Source: Rhodobacteraceae bacterium UBA3069
GTDB taxonomy: Bacteria; Pseudomonadota; Alphaproteobacteria; Rhodobacterales; Rhodobacteraceae
Assembly (NCBI GenBank): GCA_002366795.1
Contig: DFBX01000112.1
Location: forward strand, 1-56,644
Direction of reading: 5' to 3'
DNA length: 56,644 nt
Positions within the stretch are counted from its first letter, which is position 1. The number at the start of each line of letters is the position of its first letter. The notes under the pieces are model-generated. The model had not been told where the DNA came from. It did no database searches and was given only the letters and a program-made list of their open reading frames with translations. Below, piece by piece: positions 24,962-33,438 of the stretch. The position numbers and the translations under genes were made by a program.

Positions 24962-26299
24962 ATGGAAAACCAATTCGAGATGATGGGCCTGCCCAAACAT
25001 CTGATCACGGCCCTGTCGAAACAGGGTATCACCGAGCCGACCCCGATTCAGACCCATGCGATTCCGCTGGCGATGGAAGGGCGCGACGTGATGGGCCTGG
25101 CGCAAACCGGCACCGGCAAGACCATGGCATTTGGCCTGCCGCTTGTCGCGCAGCTGATGGAAATCGGCCGCAAACCCGCCGAGAAAATGGTGCGCGGGCT
25201 GGTTCTGGCCCCGACGCGCGAGCTGGCCAAGCAAATTTCGGACAGCTTGATCGAGCTGGTGCGCGGCACCCCGATGCGGGTCAACCTTGTGGTGGGCGGT
25301 CAATCCCTGAACGCGCAGGCCACGAAACTGGCACGCGGCACCGATATTCTGGTCGCGACCCCCGGCCGTCTGCTGGACCTGCTGGAACGGCGCGCCCTGC
25401 GTCTGGATGGCACCACCTTCCTTGTGCTGGACGAGGCCGACCAGATGCTGGACCTTGGCTTTATCCATGCGCTGCGCAAGATTTCCGGGATGGTCGCCAA
25501 GGAGCGCCAGACCATGCTGTTTTCGGCCACCATGCCCAAGCAGATGGAAGAGATCGCAGGCGCATTCCTGAACAATCCGCGCCGCGTTCAGGTGAACCCG
25601 CCGGGCAAGGCGGCCGACAAGATCGAGCAAGAGGTGCATTTCGTCGCCAAGGCCGCGAAAACCGGCCTGCTGATCGAGCTTTTGGACAAGCACCGCGACG
25701 AGCTGGCGCTGGTTTTTGGTCGCACCAAGCACGGTTGCGAGAAGCTGATGAAGCAGTTGGACAAGGCGGGTTATGCTGCGGCCTCGATCCATGGCAACAA
25801 GAGCCAGGGCCAGCGACAGCGTGCGCTGGAGGCGTTCCGGCGCGGTGAGACCCGCGTTTTGGTCGCCACCGATGTGGCGGCGCGGGGCCTGGATATTCCC
25901 GACGTGAAACACGTCTATAACTACGAACTGCCGAACGTGGCGGAAAACTACGTTCACCGGATCGGGCGGACGGCCCGTGCGGGGCGTGACGGCTGTGCGA
26001 TCGCGTTCTGTGCCCCCGATGAGATGGGCGAATTGCGCGACATCGAGAAGGTGATGAAGATCAAGATCCCCGTCGCCTCGGGGCGCCCGTGGGAGGCGAT
26101 GGACGCCCCCGCAACGCCGAAAGGCGGGCGTGGTCGTGGCCGTGGTGGCAAACCCGGTGGCGGTCGTCCCGGTGGCAGCAATGCAGGCCGCCCGGGCGGC
26201 GGTGCGGGCCGGTCTGGTGGCGGCGCAGGCAAGCCGGGTGGTGCACGTCGTCGCAGCGGTGGCGGCGGCGGTCGTAGCAAGGCCCAAGCCTCGGCCTGA
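24962..26299 (+). CDS. DEAD-box ATP-dependent RNA helicase, RhlE-like
   Basis: A 445-aa RNA helicase with the Q motif (GITEPTPIQ), Walker A AQTGTGKT, PTRELAKQ, DEAD, SAT and HRIGRTARAGRDG motifs in order. The last 60 residues are almost entirely Gly and Arg with some Ala/Ser/Pro (GGRGRGRGG, GGGRPGG repeats), an RNA-binding tail common in RhlE-type proteins. Likely roles are ribosome assembly and mRNA remodelling, often cold-induced. ATG 24962 (MENQFEMMGLPKHL) is preceded by GGGGAGAAGG. A strong terminator follows at 26354. Confidence 0.94.
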   Translation: MENQFEMMGLPKHLITALSKQGITEPTPIQTHAIPLAMEGRDVMGLAQTGTGKTMAFGLPLVAQLMEIGRKPAEKMVRGLVLAPTRELAKQISDSLIELVRGTPMRVNLVVGGQSLNAQATKLARGTDILVATPGRLLDLLERRALRLDGTTFLVLDEADQMLDLGFIHALRKISGMVAKERQTMLFSATMPKQMEEIAGAFLNNPRRVQVNPPGKAADKIEQEVHFVAKAAKTGLLIELLDKHRDELALVFGRTKHGCEKLMKQLDKAGYAAASIHGNKSQGQRQRALEAFRRGETRVLVATDVAARGLDIPDVKHVYNYELPNVAENYVHRIGRTARAGRDGCAIAFCAPDEMGELRDIEKVMKIKIPVASGRPWEAMDAPATPKGGRGRGRGGKPGGGRPGGSNAGRPGGGAGRSGGGAGKPGGARRRSGGGGGRSKAQASA

Positions 26300-26353
26300 T
26301 CCCGAACAGCTGGACCTTATCCAGCGGACGCGCCGTGCGGCGCGCCATGATTT

Positions 26354-26391
26354 GCCCTCCCCTGACCTGCCGGTCCGGGGAGGGCTTTTTT
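26354..26391 (+). terminator. Rho-independent terminator of the helicase gene
   Basis: Arms GCCCTCCCC (26354-26362) and GGGGAGGGC (26377-26385) form a 9-bp stem followed by TTTTTT, 55 bp after the helicase stop. Confidence 0.85.
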
Positions 26392-26455
26392 GCGGCAAGA
26401 CGCAAGGCGATGCAAAGCCGGATCGGCGCGCGCGCCATATCGGCGCTGCCTCTAC

Positions 26456-26530
26456 TTTCATTTTGCTGAAAATACTCCGGGGGAGAGATTGAAACGCTCT
26501 CGCGTTTCAATCGAGGGGGCTGGCCCCCTC
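26456..26530 (-). repeat. Inverted short repeat plus two hairpins (composite element)
   Basis: An inverted copy of the short repeat (TTTCATTTTGCTGAAAATAC then TCCGGGGGA) is followed by a perfect hairpin ATTGAAACGC/GCGTTTCAAT (26488-26511) and a second hairpin GAGGGGGC TG GCCCCCTC (26513-26530). The same order occurs at 53029-53100. It sits at the 3' end of the minus-strand antiporter gene. Confidence 0.6.
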
Positions 26531-26545
26531 AAACCCGCCAGCCAC

Positions 26546-27814
26546 TCAAATCAGGTCCGGCTCGCGGCCCACGCGGTTGGCCAGTTTCGCCACTGTCAGC
26601 CCCTGCGCGATGATCGAGAAGATCACCACCATATAGGTCGCGGTCAGGATCATCGGTTTCCATTCGCTGTCGGGCAGCGACAAGACCAAAGCGACGGAAA
26701 TCCCGCCTTTCAGCCCGCCCCATGTCATGATCGGCACCACCCCGCCGGAAAAGCCGCGGAAGGGTTTGAGGATGAAGACCGGCACCGCCACGGCCGCCAG
26801 CCGCGCCACCAGCGCCAGCGCTATGCCCATGGTGCCCGCGACCAGCAGGTCGGATGTAAAGGTGACGGCGAAAACCTCTAGCCCGATCAACAGGAACAGG
26901 ACCGCGTTCAGGATTTCGTCGATCAGTTTCCAGAAGGCTTCGACATATTTGCGGGTTTCCTCGGACATGCCGTGTTTGGCGCCGATATCGCCGATCAGCA
27001 GCCCCGCGCAAACCGCCATGATCGGGGCGGAAACATGCAGTGCGACGGCCAGTTCATACCCGCCGAAGGCAAGGCCGAGCGTGATCAGCACTTCAAGTGA
27101 GTAGTCGTCGATCAGGCGCATCACGCGGAACACCAGCCAGCCAAGGACGATGCCCAGAAGCGCGCCGCCCACGACCTCTTGCACGAACAGCTTGGCCGCC
27201 CCCATCAGGGCGTTGTCGCCGTGATCGCCCGCGGCGCCGTGGGCATCGCCCCCCGGAAAGGCCAGCCCGATCAGCACAAGGAAGACGACATAGCCGACGC
27301 CATCGTTGAACAGGGATTCCCCCGCGATCTTGGTTTCCAGTGATTTGCGCAGGTTCGCCTCGCGCAGGACGCCCAAAACGGCGACCGGATCGGTGGGGGA
27401 AATAAGTGCGCCGAATACCAGCGCAATCATCAGCGGCATTCCGGTGATCCATGAAAACCCAAAACCGACGATGGCGGTGGACAGGCCCACGCCCAGCGTC
27501 GCCATCAGCACCACGACCCGCCACTGGCTGCGCAAATCGGAAATCGGGACATGCAGGGCGCCGGCGAACAGCAGCAGGCCCAGCATCCCTTCGAGCAGGG
27601 CATCGGAAAAGTCGATTCCGGTCACGATATGGCGGGCGTTGTCCGCAATGCCAAGGCCGGGTGCAAGCCGGTCGATCCCCAGCATCACCATCGAGGCCAG
27701 TAGAGAAACCACAAGGATGCCGATCGAGGAGGGAAGTTTGAGGAACAGGTAATTGATAGCCCCGAACGCGCCGGCCAGCACGATCAGTGCAGAGGTGATC
27801 TGAAGAAAGGTCAT
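26546..27814 (-). CDS. CPA1-family cation:proton antiporter (NhaP-type)
   Basis: A 422-aa integral membrane protein with about 12 transmembrane helices. The family signatures are visible: ISPTDPVAVLGVLREANL and the conserved AGESLFNDGVGYVVFLVL segment carrying transport-site Asp/Glu residues. It exchanges Na+ or K+ for protons and supports pH and salt homeostasis. The start is ATG 27814 (MTFLQITSALIV); AAAACCGGAACATCC upstream gives a modest GGAA ribosome site. No large cytoplasmic regulatory domain follows the membrane core. It converges with the helicase gene. Confidence 0.92.
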   Translation of the reverse strand: MTFLQITSALIVLAGAFGAINYLFLKLPSSIGILVVSLLASMVMLGIDRLAPGLGIADNARHIVTGIDFSDALLEGMLGLLLFAGALHVPISDLRSQWRVVVLMATLGVGLSTAIVGFGFSWITGMPLMIALVFGALISPTDPVAVLGVLREANLRKSLETKIAGESLFNDGVGYVVFLVLIGLAFPGGDAHGAAGDHGDNALMGAAKLFVQEVVGGALLGIVLGWLVFRVMRLIDDYSLEVLITLGLAFGGYELAVALHVSAPIMAVCAGLLIGDIGAKHGMSEETRKYVEAFWKLIDEILNAVLFLLIGLEVFAVTFTSDLLVAGTMGIALALVARLAAVAVPVFILKPFRGFSGGVVPIMTWGGLKGGISVALVLSLPDSEWKPMILTATYMVVIFSIIAQGLTVAKLANRVGREPDLI

Positions 27815-27939
27815 GGATGTTCCGGTTTTGCGCAATTCCCCCTGCCTATCATGCGGTGCGGAATGCGGGAAGTGACATGGCGGTCGAATCCGTGTTGCGA
27901 AATTTCTCCGTATCATTGCGGTTCGAGTGGGGCGTAAGC

Positions 27940-27978
27940 GGGGGGTGGCGGGGCGCGAAAGGCGCCCCGCCACCCCCC
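27940..27978. repeat. Perfect 17-bp hairpin with GAAAG loop
   Basis: Arms GGGGGGTGGCGGGGCGC (27940-27956) and its exact complement (27962-27978) around GAAAG. It lies between the endonuclease-like gene and the antiporter, both on the minus strand. No T-run follows on either strand, so it may be a Rho-hindering or mRNA-stabilising structure. Confidence 0.6.
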
Positions 27979-28088
27979 ACCGGGCGAGCGCCATTTGGCG
28001 CGCGCAATTCAAGATACAGGATGCGAACCGGCGCGCCCGTTACCCCACTGCGCCCGTCACCCCACTGCGGATGTCGCGCGCGGCGGTT

Positions 28089-28784
28089 TCAGCGCAGCGT
28101 GATTTCGGCCCAGACCGGCAGGTGGTCCGATGCGACGCGGGCCGGGGCGGTGCTATGGGCACCGTGGGCCTTTGCCAGTAGGTCGCGGGTCAGGGCGAAA
28201 CGGTCCAGCGGGGCCACCGGGCGCGGGCTGGGAAAGGACGGATGGGCGGGGATGAAATCCAGCTCTCCGGCGGCGGTGTCCATCGCCATGCCGGACCCCC
28301 ATTCATTGAAGTCGCCGGTCAGCACCGTGGGCATATGCGGCAGGTTTTTCAGCGCGCGGGCGATGGTGGCCACCTGCAACACGCGGTAGCGGCGGATCAC
28401 CCCCAAGTGCGCGCCCACCACCCGCACCGCACCGATTGCCGTCATCAGGTCGGCGCGGATTGCGCCGCGCGGCTCCAGCCCCGGCAGGTTGATGTGCTGC
28501 GTTTCCAGCACCTTTATGGTATCGCGGATCAGCATGGCATTGCCGTGCCAGCCCAGCGATCCGCCCGGCTCGCCAAAGGGGACGGGGTGCCAGCCTTCGG
28601 CCTCGGCCATGCCATGGGGCAGGGCGGCGGGGCGGGGGGGCAGGCGCTTGTCGGCCTCTTGCAGAACGACCACCTCTGCGGCCAGCGCCTCGATCACCTG
28701 AAGCGAGCGATCGGGCCTGCGCCGCAGGTCCAGCCCGACACATTTCTGAAGGTTATAGCTTGCAATGCGAAAATGCGGCGTCAT
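28089..28784 (-). CDS. Endonuclease/exonuclease/phosphatase family protein
   Basis: A 231-aa EEP-fold metal-dependent hydrolase. Active-site blocks: ASYNLQKC near the N-terminus, QEADKR with the catalytic Glu, GDFNEWG, and C-terminal SDHLPVWAEI carrying the Asp-His pair. There is no signal peptide or membrane segment, so it should be cytoplasmic. The family includes DNases, sphingomyelinases and phosphatases, and the substrate cannot be assigned. It is divergent from the DUF2238 gene, with only 39 bp between the starts. Confidence 0.87.
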   Translation of the reverse strand: MTPHFRIASYNLQKCVGLDLRRRPDRSLQVIEALAAEVVVLQEADKRLPPRPAALPHGMAEAEGWHPVPFGEPGGSLGWHGNAMLIRDTIKVLETQHINLPGLEPRGAIRADLMTAIGAVRVVGAHLGVIRRYRVLQVATIARALKNLPHMPTVLTGDFNEWGSGMAMDTAAGELDFIPAHPSFPSPRPVAPLDRFALTRDLLAKAHGAHSTAPARVASDHLPVWAEITLR

Positions 28785-28823
28785 ATTTTAACAGATAGTT
28801 GCGCATCGGAGGAATGTCCACGC

Positions 28824-29510
28824 ATGTTCCGCGAACAGACATGGATGGCCAAGGGGATTTGGCTGCTGCTGCTGCTGTTCGCGGCAGATGCGCTGATTTC
28901 CGGCCGCCTGTCGCTGGTATTCGTGGCTTTGGCGACCTTGGCGCTGTCCTTGGCGCCGGTCTATCTGGGGCGCTATGCGGATGTGCGGGTTCCGCCATCT
29001 TTCGTGCTTTTGGTAACGATCTTTGTCGGCGCGACCCTGCTCCTGGGCGAGGTGTATCATTTCTACGAACGGTTCTGGTGGTGGGATATCATGCTGCACG
29101 GAGGTAGCGCCATCGGCTTTGGTCTGATCGGATTTATCCTTGTTTTCATGATGTTTCAGGGCGACCGTTTCGCCGCGCCGCCTATCGCCGTGGCCTTTTT
29201 CGCCTTTTGTTTCGCCATTGCCATCGGCGCCACATGGGAGGTGTTCGAATTTGGCATGGACCAGATATTCGGCTTCAACATGCAAAAATCCGGGCTGATG
29301 GACACGATGACCGATCTGATCGTCGACATGGCCGGTGCGGGTATCGGGGCGCTGTCGGGGTTCTTGTACCTGAAGGGTCGGGAAAAGAATTTTCCGATTT
29401 CCCTGATCCACGAGTTCGTGGACCGCAACCCGGCGCTGTTCCGCCGGTTGAAGCGGCGCACACAGGACACGCGCAAGGCCGTGGGCCGCAGCGAGGGGCG
29501 CGAGCTTTAG
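28824..29510 (+). CDS. DUF2238-family membrane protein
   Basis: A 228-aa protein with about six hydrophobic segments. It carries motifs typical of DUF2238: YHFYERFWWWDIMLHGGSA, IGATWEVFEFGMDQIFG and a late DTMTDLIVDMAGAGIGAL. The conserved Asp/His/Glu residues within or near membrane helices suggest an enzymatic or ion-related role, but none is established to my knowledge. The C-terminus is basic and cytoplasmic (RRLKRRTQDTRK). ATG 28824 has GGAGG 11 bases upstream. The longer in-frame extension is antisense to the endonuclease gene. Confidence 0.85.
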   Translation: MFREQTWMAKGIWLLLLLFAADALISGRLSLVFVALATLALSLAPVYLGRYADVRVPPSFVLLVTIFVGATLLLGEVYHFYERFWWWDIMLHGGSAIGFGLIGFILVFMMFQGDRFAAPPIAVAFFAFCFAIAIGATWEVFEFGMDQIFGFNMQKSGLMDTMTDLIVDMAGAGIGALSGFLYLKGREKNFPISLIHEFVDRNPALFRRLKRRTQDTRKAVGRSEGREL

Positions 29511-29580
29511 GCATTTCCGTCGCGTTTGTTTGTATACAAAGAGATTGACGACAGGGCGCGCCGTGGCGCATCTGTCTGCC

Positions 29581-30471
29581 ATGGAACGCAAAGAAAGAAT
29601 TGACGGGATCGGGGCCTTTTACCTGGTGAGCTTCGCCGTGGTGTTGGCCTTCAACCAGGTGGTGATCAAGCTGGGCAACGGGGGGTTTCAGCCCGTGTTC
29701 ATGGCGGCCATGCGCTCGGTCTTGGCGCTTTTGGTGCTGATGGTCTGGATGCGGCTGCGGGGCATTCCGATGCGCAGCCCGCGTGGCACATGGGGGGCGG
29801 GGCTGCTGATTGGCGGGCTGTTTTCTTTTGAATTTGTGGCGCTGTTCTGGGCGCTGGATCATACCAGCGTGGCGCGGGCGTCGATCCTGTTTTATTCGAT
29901 GCCGGTGATGCTGTCTTTGGCGGCGCATTTTTTCCTGCCGGCCGAGCGGTTGACGCCGATGCGGTCGCTCGGGCTGGCGCTGGCCATGGGCGGGGTCGCG
30001 CTGGTTCTGGCCGAGCGCCAGGGCGGAGAGGCCAGCCTGATGGGCGATCTGGCTGCCTTGGCCGCCGCTGCCGGATGGGGCGGAATTGCCCTGTCGGTGC
30101 GGGTGACCCGCGCGCAGGATCTGGTGCCCGAGGTGCAGCTTTTATGGCAACTGGTGGTGTCTAGCGTGGTCTTGGGCGCGGTGGCGCCGCTGTTTGGCGA
30201 ATTTTTCCGTGATCCCGGCCCATGGCACTGGGCGGGTCTGGGCTATCAGGCGATTGCCGTGGCCAGTTTCGGGTTCCTGTTCTGGTTCTTCCTGATGAAG
30301 CGTTACCCTGCATCCGGCGTGGCCAGCTTTTCGTTCCTGTCGCCGGTGATTTCAGTGCTTTTGGGATGGCTGGTGCTGGATGAGCGGGTCGGCCCGAATG
30401 TCTTTGCCGCGCTGGTTCTGGTGGCGATCGGGATCGTGTTGATAAACCGCCGCCCGCGGGTTGCGGGCTGA
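29581..30471 (+). CDS. EamA/DMT-family transporter (second)
   Basis: A 296-aa ten-helix transporter with two EamA repeats, including GLFSFEFVALFWALDHTSVA and a C-terminal YPASGVASFSFLSPVISVLLG segment typical of the family. It is not closely similar to the DMT protein at 23470-24372. ATG 29581 (MERKERIDGIGAFYL) is preferred because it precedes the first helix directly; an upstream ATG at 29530 adds 17 residues without clear support. It lies 70 bp after the DUF2238 gene on the same strand. Confidence 0.88.
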   Translation: MERKERIDGIGAFYLVSFAVVLAFNQVVIKLGNGGFQPVFMAAMRSVLALLVLMVWMRLRGIPMRSPRGTWGAGLLIGGLFSFEFVALFWALDHTSVARASILFYSMPVMLSLAAHFFLPAERLTPMRSLGLALAMGGVALVLAERQGGEASLMGDLAALAAAAGWGGIALSVRVTRAQDLVPEVQLLWQLVVSSVVLGAVAPLFGEFFRDPGPWHWAGLGYQAIAVASFGFLFWFFLMKRYPASGVASFSFLSPVISVLLGWLVLDERVGPNVFAALVLVAIGIVLINRRPRVAG

Positions 30472-30535
30472 GCCGGAATGCTTGCAGGTTGCGGCGTTAT
30501 GAACGCAGGCCGCGCGGTGTTTGGCAGTGCGGATC

Positions 30536-30560
30536 GGGTATTTTCAGAACAGTGAAAGGG
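30536..30560 (+). repeat. Short intergenic repeat, right half only
   Basis: GGGTATTTTCAGAACAGTGA followed by AAGG, downstream of the EamA gene. Confidence 0.5.
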
Positions 30561-30574
30561 TGGGGCGCGCGTGA

Positions 30575-31126
30575 TTACTGCGCCAGCGCCTTGTCGATAT
30601 AGCGTTGCAGGATCGGGGCGGGGATTTGTCCGTTCAGGAACATATCGGGAAAGACGGTGTAGGGGGCTGAGGTTGCGCCGATCGCTTTGGCAAGGGCCGC
30701 GTCTTTTTGGATGTCGAACTGCGTCACGCGGATCGGGTTGGTTTCGGCCAGTTTTTCAAGGTCTTGCAGCATGGTGGCGCAGTCGGAGCAATTGCGGCCT
30801 GTGATGATCGCGATGGTCAGGGGCGCGTCTGCCGCGCCAAAGGCGGTGCGGGCCGGATCGGTCAGGGCGGGGCGGTTGTCCGCAATGAGGCCCAAATCGG
30901 CCTGCTTGTCATCTGCATAGGGGTCGAACCCTTCGGGCGGGGCAAACCCGTTCTTATTTGTATCCATGGCGCGCTGCACGATCTGCGGCTCTGCCAGCAG
31001 CAGGGCGCGAATTTCCGCGCCAAGCGCGGCGCGCTCTTCGCGAGAAAGGCGGCTGTCGGACAGTGCGGGACCGGCGGTCAGCATGGGGCTGGCGATCAGT
31101 GCAAGGAAAAGCGGCAGGCGGGGCAT
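30575..31126 (-). CDS. Secreted DsbA-like thioredoxin-fold protein with CSDC active site
   Basis: A 183-aa exported protein with a signal peptide (MPRLPLFLALIASPMLTAGPA). The thioredoxin-fold core contains GRNCSDCATML, a CxxC motif different from the CPHC/CGYC of classical DsbA, and SAPYTVFPDMFLNGQ near the expected cis-Pro loop. The DsbA helical insertion appears short. It lies downstream of a bona fide DsbA-like gene on the same strand, so the two may cooperate in periplasmic disulfide chemistry (inference). ATG 31126 is preceded by AAAGGAAC, a good ribosome site; an ATG at 31144 is also in frame. Confidence 0.82.
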   Translation of the reverse strand: MPRLPLFLALIASPMLTAGPALSDSRLSREERAALGAEIRALLLAEPQIVQRAMDTNKNGFAPPEGFDPYADDKQADLGLIADNRPALTDPARTAFGAADAPLTIAIITGRNCSDCATMLQDLEKLAETNPIRVTQFDIQKDAALAKAIGATSAPYTVFPDMFLNGQIPAPILQRYIDKALAQ

Positions 31127-31153
31127 GATGTTCCTTTTCTGCAAAGGGAAATG

Positions 31154-31175
31154 GGCAGGGCCGCGCGGCCCTGCC
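31154..31175. repeat. 22-bp perfect palindrome between the two DsbA-like genes
   Basis: GGCAGGGCCGC followed by its exact complement. It could form an 8-9 bp hairpin in the mRNA downstream of the DsbA-like gene and attenuate expression of the next gene. No T-run. Confidence 0.5.
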
Positions 31176-31199
31176 TATTGGGTCGTGGGCCTGTCCGGG

Positions 31200-31946
31200 T
31201 CAGTCGGCGCGGGCTTCGGACACCAGTTGGCGCATCCCGTCCAGCGGCACGTAGCCGCGCACCATCTGATCATCCAGCACGAAGGTCGGCGTGCCCGAGA
31301 TTTGCAGGCGCTGCGCAAGCTGGTGGTTGGCGGCGACCACGGCGGTGACATCGTCGCTGCCCATGTGGGCCAGCGCCGCCTCGGCGTTGATGTCGGCGGC
31401 ATTGCCGATGCGGGTCAGGCTTTCCTTGCCGATGCCGCCCTTGTGGGTGATCAGCGCGTCATGCACTTTTTTATAGGCTGCGTCGCCTGCGGTCTGCTTG
31501 ACCGCGATGGCAAAGCGGGCGGCGGTCATGCTGTCCTCGCCCAAAATCGGAAAGTCTTTGACAATAAATCGAATATTTCCGTCGCTTTCGATCAGTTCGG
31601 CGACCTCGGAATGGGCTTTGCGGCAATAGCCGCAGCGGTAATCGGTGAATTCCACCAGCGTCACGTCGCCATCGGGATTGCCGCCCACCCAGGACACGCC
31701 ATCATCGAAGATGTCCTTGGCATTGGCGGCGACCATGGCTTTTTCGTCCATCGCCTGTGCCGCGGCCTGCTGCTGTTCCAGCACGGCGACCGCATCCATG
31801 ATGACCTGTGGGTTTTCCATCAGGTATTCACGGATTTCGCCGCGCAGGGCGGTGCGCTCTTCCTCGGTCATGTTGGTCAGATCGAAGGCGGCGGCGGGCA
31901 GGGCGGTCAGGCCCAAGGCGGCAGCGGTGAGGATCGGTTTAAGCAT
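31200..31946 (-). CDS. Periplasmic DsbA-family thiol:disulfide oxidoreductase
   Basis: A 248-aa exported protein with a signal peptide (MLKPILTAAALGLTALPAAA). An N-terminal helical segment (EEERTALRGEIREYLMENPQ) is followed by the catalytic TDYRCGYCRKAH and, near the C-terminus, the cis-Pro loop SGTPTFVL. The architecture matches the BdbD/Com1-like DsbA group common in alphaproteobacteria. ATG 31946 is chosen; a GTG at 31955 would add three residues. It is followed on the same strand by the CSDC paralogue and preceded by an M48 protease, so all three may be an exported-protein quality-control cluster. Confidence 0.92.
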   Translation of the reverse strand: MLKPILTAAALGLTALPAAAFDLTNMTEEERTALRGEIREYLMENPQVIMDAVAVLEQQQAAAQAMDEKAMVAANAKDIFDDGVSWVGGNPDGDVTLVEFTDYRCGYCRKAHSEVAELIESDGNIRFIVKDFPILGEDSMTAARFAIAVKQTAGDAAYKKVHDALITHKGGIGKESLTRIGNAADINAEAALAHMGSDDVTAVVAANHQLAQRLQISGTPTFVLDDQMVRGYVPLDGMRQLVSEARAD

Positions 31947-31967
31947 ATAGGTCACTTTCTTTTACGG

Positions 31968-33338
31968 TTATTTCCGGCTTTTGCGGTTTTTCAGGGCGGC
32001 CTCGGCGGCAATTTGCACATCCGCGGCCCGCCGCCAAGAGGGCGCGCCGCGGGGCAGCAGCCCCAGGGCGCGGGTGGCGTGGGTGTTCGCGGTTTTCATG
32101 TCGCCTTGCAGCGCATAGCGTTCGGCCGCGGCCAGCGAGGCCATGCCGTTCTGGCCGGTCTTGGCATAGGCCGTGCCCAGATCGCGCAGCACGGGACCGT
32201 TGCGAAAATCGATGGCGCGGGATTTTTCCAGTACCGGCAGCGCGGCGCGGGGATTGCCCGCAGCCAGCAGGGCGCGGCCATAGCCCGCAAGGATCAGCGC
32301 ATCGCGCGGGGCAAGGTTTGCCGCCCGCCTGTAGGCCTGCGCAGCGGCCGCGGCATTGCGCGATTCCAGCAGGATCTGCCCGCGCAGGTCATGGGCAAAG
32401 GGATCTTTCGGGCGCTGCGCGATCAGCCGGTCCACGGCGGCCAGCGCGCGCTTGGTGTCAGAGCCGCGGTGAAAGGCCACGGCCTGCCGAATCAGGGTCA
32501 CATCGTCCGTGCCAAGGTTGCGCCCCGTGCGGGTGAAGGTCCAGCTTGGCGCATTCAGATAGGCCGTCAGCTTGCCCTGCGCGCGGGCGAACCAATAGGC
32601 GGCCTGCGGGTCTGGCGGCGCCGTGTCGGTGGTGGCGGCGCGGGCCTTGACCGCGCGCAGCCGGTCGCGCGACAGCGGGTGGGTGCGCGCATAGGGGTCT
32701 TGCCGACGCTCTGCCAGCACCTCTTGGCCGCGGAAGATGTTCAGCACCTTTTCAAAGCCCTTTGGGTCGGCCCCGGCGCGGGCCATGTAATTGATCCCCG
32801 AAGCATCGGCGGCCGATTCCTCGGCCCTGGTGTGGGCAAAGAATACCCGCTGCGCCGAACCCGCGATGCCAAGCGAGGCCGCGCCGGCGGCCTGCGGGTC
32901 GGCCCCCGCGGCGGCGGCGGCCACGGCCAGCGCCATGCCCAGCCCGGTGATCGTATTGGCGCGGGCCATGTTGGAATAGCGGCGTGTGATATGGCCATTC
33001 GCGATATGCGCGGCCTCGTGCGCGATGACCGATTGCAGCATTTCGGGGGTTTTCATGCGTTGCAGAAGGCCGGAGTGGATGAAGATATGCCCGCGATCCA
33101 GCACGAAGGCGTTCAGCGTGCGGTCGCGCACGATCAGGATGCGGGTCGTGCGGGGCAGGCCCGCCGCGGCAAGGATCGGCGCGGCCAGCCGTTGCAGGGA
33201 ATATTCGATATCGGCGTCGCGGATCAGGGTGACGGCCTGCGCGGGGCGGGCCGTGGCCGACAGGACACCAAGCAGCATCAGGCACAGTGCCAGCGCCGCT
33301 GTCAGCCGTGTCATGATTGCCCGCGCCTTTGCCCGCAT
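31968..33338 (-). CDS. Periplasmic M48 metalloprotease with TPR region (BepA/YfgC-like)
   Basis: A 456-aa exported zinc protease. The signal peptide ends near ARPAQA (about residue 35). The catalytic HEAAH is at residues 107-111, with a second Glu ligand in RAEESAADASG. A C-terminal TPR-like helical region (about 290-450) includes FAHDLRGQILLESRNAAAAA and LGTAYAKTGQNGMASLAAAE. The architecture matches BepA-like proteins that guard outer-membrane protein assembly. ATG 33338 is preferred for its AAAGG ribosome site; ATG 33314 also yields a signal sequence. It is divergent from an aminotransferase gene; a CGTGCCG/CGGCACG inverted repeat (33378-33396) lies between. Confidence 0.92.
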   Translation of the reverse strand: MRAKARAIMTRLTAALALCLMLLGVLSATARPAQAVTLIRDADIEYSLQRLAAPILAAAGLPRTTRILIVRDRTLNAFVLDRGHIFIHSGLLQRMKTPEMLQSVIAHEAAHIANGHITRRYSNMARANTITGLGMALAVAAAAAGADPQAAGAASLGIAGSAQRVFFAHTRAEESAADASGINYMARAGADPKGFEKVLNIFRGQEVLAERRQDPYARTHPLSRDRLRAVKARAATTDTAPPDPQAAYWFARAQGKLTAYLNAPSWTFTRTGRNLGTDDVTLIRQAVAFHRGSDTKRALAAVDRLIAQRPKDPFAHDLRGQILLESRNAAAAAQAYRRAANLAPRDALILAGYGRALLAAGNPRAALPVLEKSRAIDFRNGPVLRDLGTAYAKTGQNGMASLAAAERYALQGDMKTANTHATRALGLLPRGAPSWRRAADVQIAAEAALKNRKSRK

Positions 33339-33438
33339 TGACCTTTGCCCCGTTTTGCTGTTGCTTGCGGCCCGAACCGTGCCGCCGTTCGGCACGCATG
33401 ATACGCGTCGCTTTCGGCGCGAAGGATGAGGGCAAAAG

